Source of the DNA: Bacteroidota bacterium
Lineage (GTDB): Bacteria > Bacteroidota > Bacteroidia > Flavobacteriales > Schleiferiaceae
Length of the DNA: 7,389 bases
Assembly (NCBI GenBank): GCA_003023665.1
Contig: PXYR01000083.1
Location: 1-7,389 of the forward strand
Direction of reading: 5' to 3'
The position numbers and the translations under genes are program-made. Positions 5,414 to 7,389 of the stretch are shown in pieces (position 1 is the first letter of the stretch; every line of letters starts with the position of its first letter). The notes under the pieces were generated by a model. The model worked only from the letters and a program-made list of their open reading frames with translations. It did no database searches and was not told where the DNA came from.

Positions 5414-7389
5414 TCGTTGAACCATAAACATTAATGTTCCTGCACCTTCTAAACCGCGGAATCGAGCAACATAGGAACCAGTCTCTAACTTCAACGTTGA
5501 AATACGCAAAGAACCGTCTGTCTGGAACTCTAATACCTGCTGCCCATGAATACTATAAATACTCCATGTTCCTGGACCTTGACTCTCCAATTGCATCCAA
5601 TCGCTTGATGGATTTGGGAATGCTTTTAAATTCATGGAAGCCCATTCATCCAGGCCAATGGGTGAAGTTGGAACAGAGATACTATCAAGCGTCACTGAAG
5701 GATTCATAAAGTCATTATTATTTCTAGGCAGTAACCTATAATTTCCAAATCCATAGAATAGAATACCGTCAATAGCATCAAACGTCATTGTATTATCCAC
5801 TACTATTGGCGTTACATCCATCTCACCATCTTGATTGGCATAAGACGTATCTGTAACCAATTGTACATTCAATGAGGAATACGCAGTAGACGACTGGCGA
5901 CCTGCTAACACGCGACCGCTACTCCATACTGGAGCTGTTGCACTATTGCTAACTCCGTAATCGCCAAAACCAAGATTTGGTAAACTTACGTATAGCGGAC
6001 TGCTATTTGGATCTTCATAGCGTACGAGCATACTCTCGTATGGCTCCCATCCATAGTTTGCATAGCTTGCCGAATCTGATGGATCTAATACCAAAGGTGT
6101 TACAGAACCTAGATTACCCGTTTTGCTAGATGACGTCACATTTAATCGTGTCATTCCGTAGTACTCTTCAACAAAACCAGTTACCTCTACTTCCTCATTG
6201 CGATAATAAGTGTTCAAACCTATACCTACACACCAAATTCCAGCCCAAGATGTAGCGGTTTCATCTTGGATGTATAAGAATCCTAAATCGCCAATTTTGG
6301 TTGATGCTGTTACAATACCTTTGACAGTAACCTCAACACCATCAAGCGGTGAAGCTCCATTTGAATTGTATGTAAATTGGATATCTGGAATAATTAAACC
6401 ATTATCTCGAACCGTGTAAAAATCAAAGTTCGGAGTGGCCTGATTGATCGGTTTAGAAGGTAAATAACTTTCATTACCGTCGTTGTCTTTAGCATAAATG
6501 TAATAGCGGATTAATGTTCCGTCTGCTTGCTGTGGAATCTCAAACTCAAATTCATCTGTTGTTCCCGCAGCCAACGTCATCGGCGCTACCGTGAAGTTTG
6601 CAACGCTCTGCGTATCTACTGAGCTCCAAACGAATGCTACCGAATCTACACTACCATCAAAATCCGTAATTGAGCAAACTATCTCAACATCTTGGTTTGA
6701 AGTAGGAATAGAAGGATCGCGCTCAAAATTTGAAATATACGGTGGCGCATAACCAATATCATAGTGAGAAGCGTCAAATGGATTAATCTCATAACCACGA
6801 CCGTTATCACCCGTACAACCGTTAGCATCATGACGGACTACGCCAGAAATGGAGTTGTAAAATGTTCCCGGAACTGGAGGAACGAATGCTCCTTGACTTT
6901 GAGGAGAATTTGGGTTTACGGTAGTCCAAGAGTTTAACTTTTGAGCCAAGAATCTATCGCTAACATTCATAGCGTTACCGTTCCCATCAACGATATTAAA
7001 ACTTACACGATTACCACTAAATGGAATTACTTGAGTGACAGTGACATCTGTTAAGGTCACAAAAGACCCCTCATACGGCTCACCAGTAGCTACGTTATTG
7101 ACAAATTGAGGATCATTTAAATCGCCTACAGTAATGGTATCACTTACCACCGAACTGCTAATAATGTTGACAATACTGAATGAATTGGCATCAGCAAGAG
7201 ATAATTGGTTAGATCCATTGTATTCTCCTACCACACCTTTTACCTCAACAATATCACCAGGTAGTGCTTGGGTAAACGTAGCTGGTACTTGCAAAGAACC
7301 TGTACTGCTTTGATATACTCCCATTACCTCAATTCCTGCAAACGGGGTGCTTTGACCACCAACAGCAGTATCTTGAATAAAGATGAATG
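5411..7389 (-). CDS. Secreted T9SS cargo protein with duplicated OB-fold-type modules, 5'-truncated
   Basis: The reading frame stays open to the window edge (first full codon at 7387-7385), giving 658 visible residues. The Met at 7324 is internal and not the start, because the 21 residues before it (FIFIQDTAVGG...) complete an OB-fold motif. Residues 1-75 form OB-type module 1 (FIQD at 3-6, GDIVEVKGVVGEYNG at 44-58), with an associated tail from YEGS (105) to NPFDASHYD (202-210). Residues about 214-326 are an Ig/FN3-like domain with DFDGSVD and RYYIYAKDNDGNES. Residues about 346-560 form module 2 (YIQD at 372-375, EEVEVTGFVEEYYG at 398-411, GFGNYRLLPR at 546-555). Residues about 586-658 are a T9SS type A sorting domain (AFPNPSSD, IYSIHGQQV, LETGSYVARF, terminal MFMVQR). 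The OB modules resemble YhcR-type or DUF5689-like domains, which occur in extracellular nuclease-like proteins, but no catalytic domain is visible. One could sit in the missing N-terminus. The gene ends 3 bases before the TTG start of the lipoprotein gene. Export is confident; activity is unknown. Confidence 0.88.
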   Translation of the reverse strand, partial: FIFIQDTAVGGQSTPFAGIEVMGVYQSSTGSLQVPATFTQALPGDIVEVKGVVGEYNGSNQLSLADANSFSIVNIISSSVVSDTITVGDLNDPQFVNNVATGEPYEGSFVTLTDVTVTQVIPFSGNRVSFNIVDGNGNAMNVSDRFLAQKLNSWTTVNPNSPQSQGAFVPPVPGTFYNSISGVVRHDANGCTGDNGRGYEINPFDASHYDIGYAPPYISNFERDPSIPTSNQDVEIVCSITDFDGSVDSVAFVWSSVDTQSVANFTVAPMTLAAGTTDEFEFEIPQQADGTLIRYYIYAKDNDGNESYLPSKPINQATPNFDFYTVRDNGLIIPDIQFTYNSNGASPLDGVEVTVKGIVTASTKIGDLGFLYIQDETATSWAGIWCVGIGLNTYYRNEEVEVTGFVEEYYGMTRLNVTSSSKTGNLGSVTPLVLDPSDSASYANYGWEPYESMLVRYEDPNSSPLYVSLPNLGFGDYGVSNSATAPVWSSGRVLAGRQSSTAYSSLNVQLVTDTSYANQDGEMDVTPIVVDNTMTFDAIDGILFYGFGNYRLLPRNNNDFMNPSVTLDSISVPTSPIGLDEWASMNLKAFPNPSSDWMQLESQGPGTWSIYSIHGQQVLEFQTDGSLRISTLKLETGSYVARFRGLEGAGTLMFMVQR
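5414..5632 (-). other. T9SS type A C-terminal sorting domain (within the secreted protein)
   Basis: These are the last 73 codons of the secreted protein. After a short linker comes KAFPNPSSDWMQLE, then WSIYSIHGQQVLEF, then L-x-L-E-T-G-S-Y-V-A-R-F, and the terminal strand LMFMVQR. This is the usual order of Por-secretion C-terminal domains: a P-N-P motif, a G-x-x-V strand, an L-x-x-G-x-Y strand and a basic C-terminus. It should direct passage through the outer membrane by the SprA translocon, with removal and anchoring by PorU. It implies that the host has a complete T9SS encoded elsewhere. Confidence 0.9.
5708..6352 (-). repeat. OB-fold-type module, copy 2 (protein-level repeat)
   Basis: This second copy has the landmarks VTVKGIVTAS, FLYIQDETATSWAGI, EEVEVTGFVEEYYGMTRL, YESMLVRY and a closing DGILFYGFGNYRLLPRNN. 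Similarity to copy 1 is visible only at protein level and in spaced motifs, so the duplication is old. Residues 376-383 (WAGIWCVG region) contain a Cys that has no counterpart in copy 1. Confidence 0.65.
6749..7387 (-). repeat. OB-fold-type module, copy 1 (protein-level repeat, 5' cut by window)
   Basis: This first copy of a protein module runs from FIFIQD through GDIVEVKGVVGEYNG, YEGSFVTL and a closing SGVVRHD...YEINPFD. The same order of landmarks recurs in copy 2. Its N-terminal strands lie beyond the window, so the true length of the module is not visible. Confidence 0.65.

Noticed and set aside
1837..6419. Several plus-strand open frames of 63-91 codons (for example 1837-2061, 3320-3544, 4166-4438, 5434-5709, 6210-6419)
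   Set aside because: All are antisense to confident genes, have no recognisable domain or signal peptide, and have no supporting intergenic sequence.
7322..7324. ATG at 7324 as the start of the secreted T9SS protein
   Set aside because: The frame is open upstream to the window edge, and those 21 residues complete the FIQD strand of an OB-type module that matches the second copy. No signal peptide follows this Met.

Overview
The window looks like chromosomal DNA of a free-living Bacteroidota, possibly from the order Flavobacteriales. The evidence is a C-terminal type IX secretion (T9SS) sorting domain, a PorV/PorQ-family outer-membrane protein, a TonB-dependent receptor with an N-terminal carboxypeptidase-regulatory-like domain, two lipoproteins with clear lipoboxes, and starts that lack Shine-Dalgarno sequences. 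The order-level placement is a guess. Base composition is moderate, about 40-45% GC by eye, and even throughout. I see no mobile element, RNA gene, CRISPR array or sign of foreign DNA.

All coding is on the minus strand, so the transcript runs from high to low coordinates. In transcription order the genes are: (A) 7389-5411, a 5'-truncated secreted protein with two OB-fold-type modules around an Ig/FN3-like domain and a T9SS type A sorting domain; (B) 5407-3998, a lipoprotein with two Ig/FN3-like domains and a C-terminal alpha/beta domain resembling the class I glutamine amidotransferase (GATase1) fold; (C) 4008-1213, a 931-residue TonB-dependent receptor; (D) 1219-224, a PorV/PorQ-family barrel; (E) 227-1, the N-terminal part of a lipoprotein that probably carries an NHL-type beta-propeller. 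Both end genes are cut by the window.

The genes are packed without room for promoters or terminators. A and B are separated by 3 bases, B and C overlap by 11, C and D by 7 (31 if an upstream start of D is used), and D and E by 4 (ATGA). This is one translationally coupled operon whose promoter lies beyond position 7389 and whose end lies before position 1. B appears to start with TTG, two codons after A's stop and in the same frame.

Every product is predicted to be exported: one T9SS cargo, two lipoproteins and two outer-membrane barrels. The set looks like a cell-envelope module. The receptor would import or sense something, the lipoproteins would act as periplasmic or surface partners, and the PorV/PorQ paralogue may be linked to secretion of the T9SS protein. 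There is no SusD-like gene, so it is not a standard polysaccharide utilisation locus. The substrate cannot be read from the sequence. The gene combination, rather than any single gene, is the most interesting aspect.
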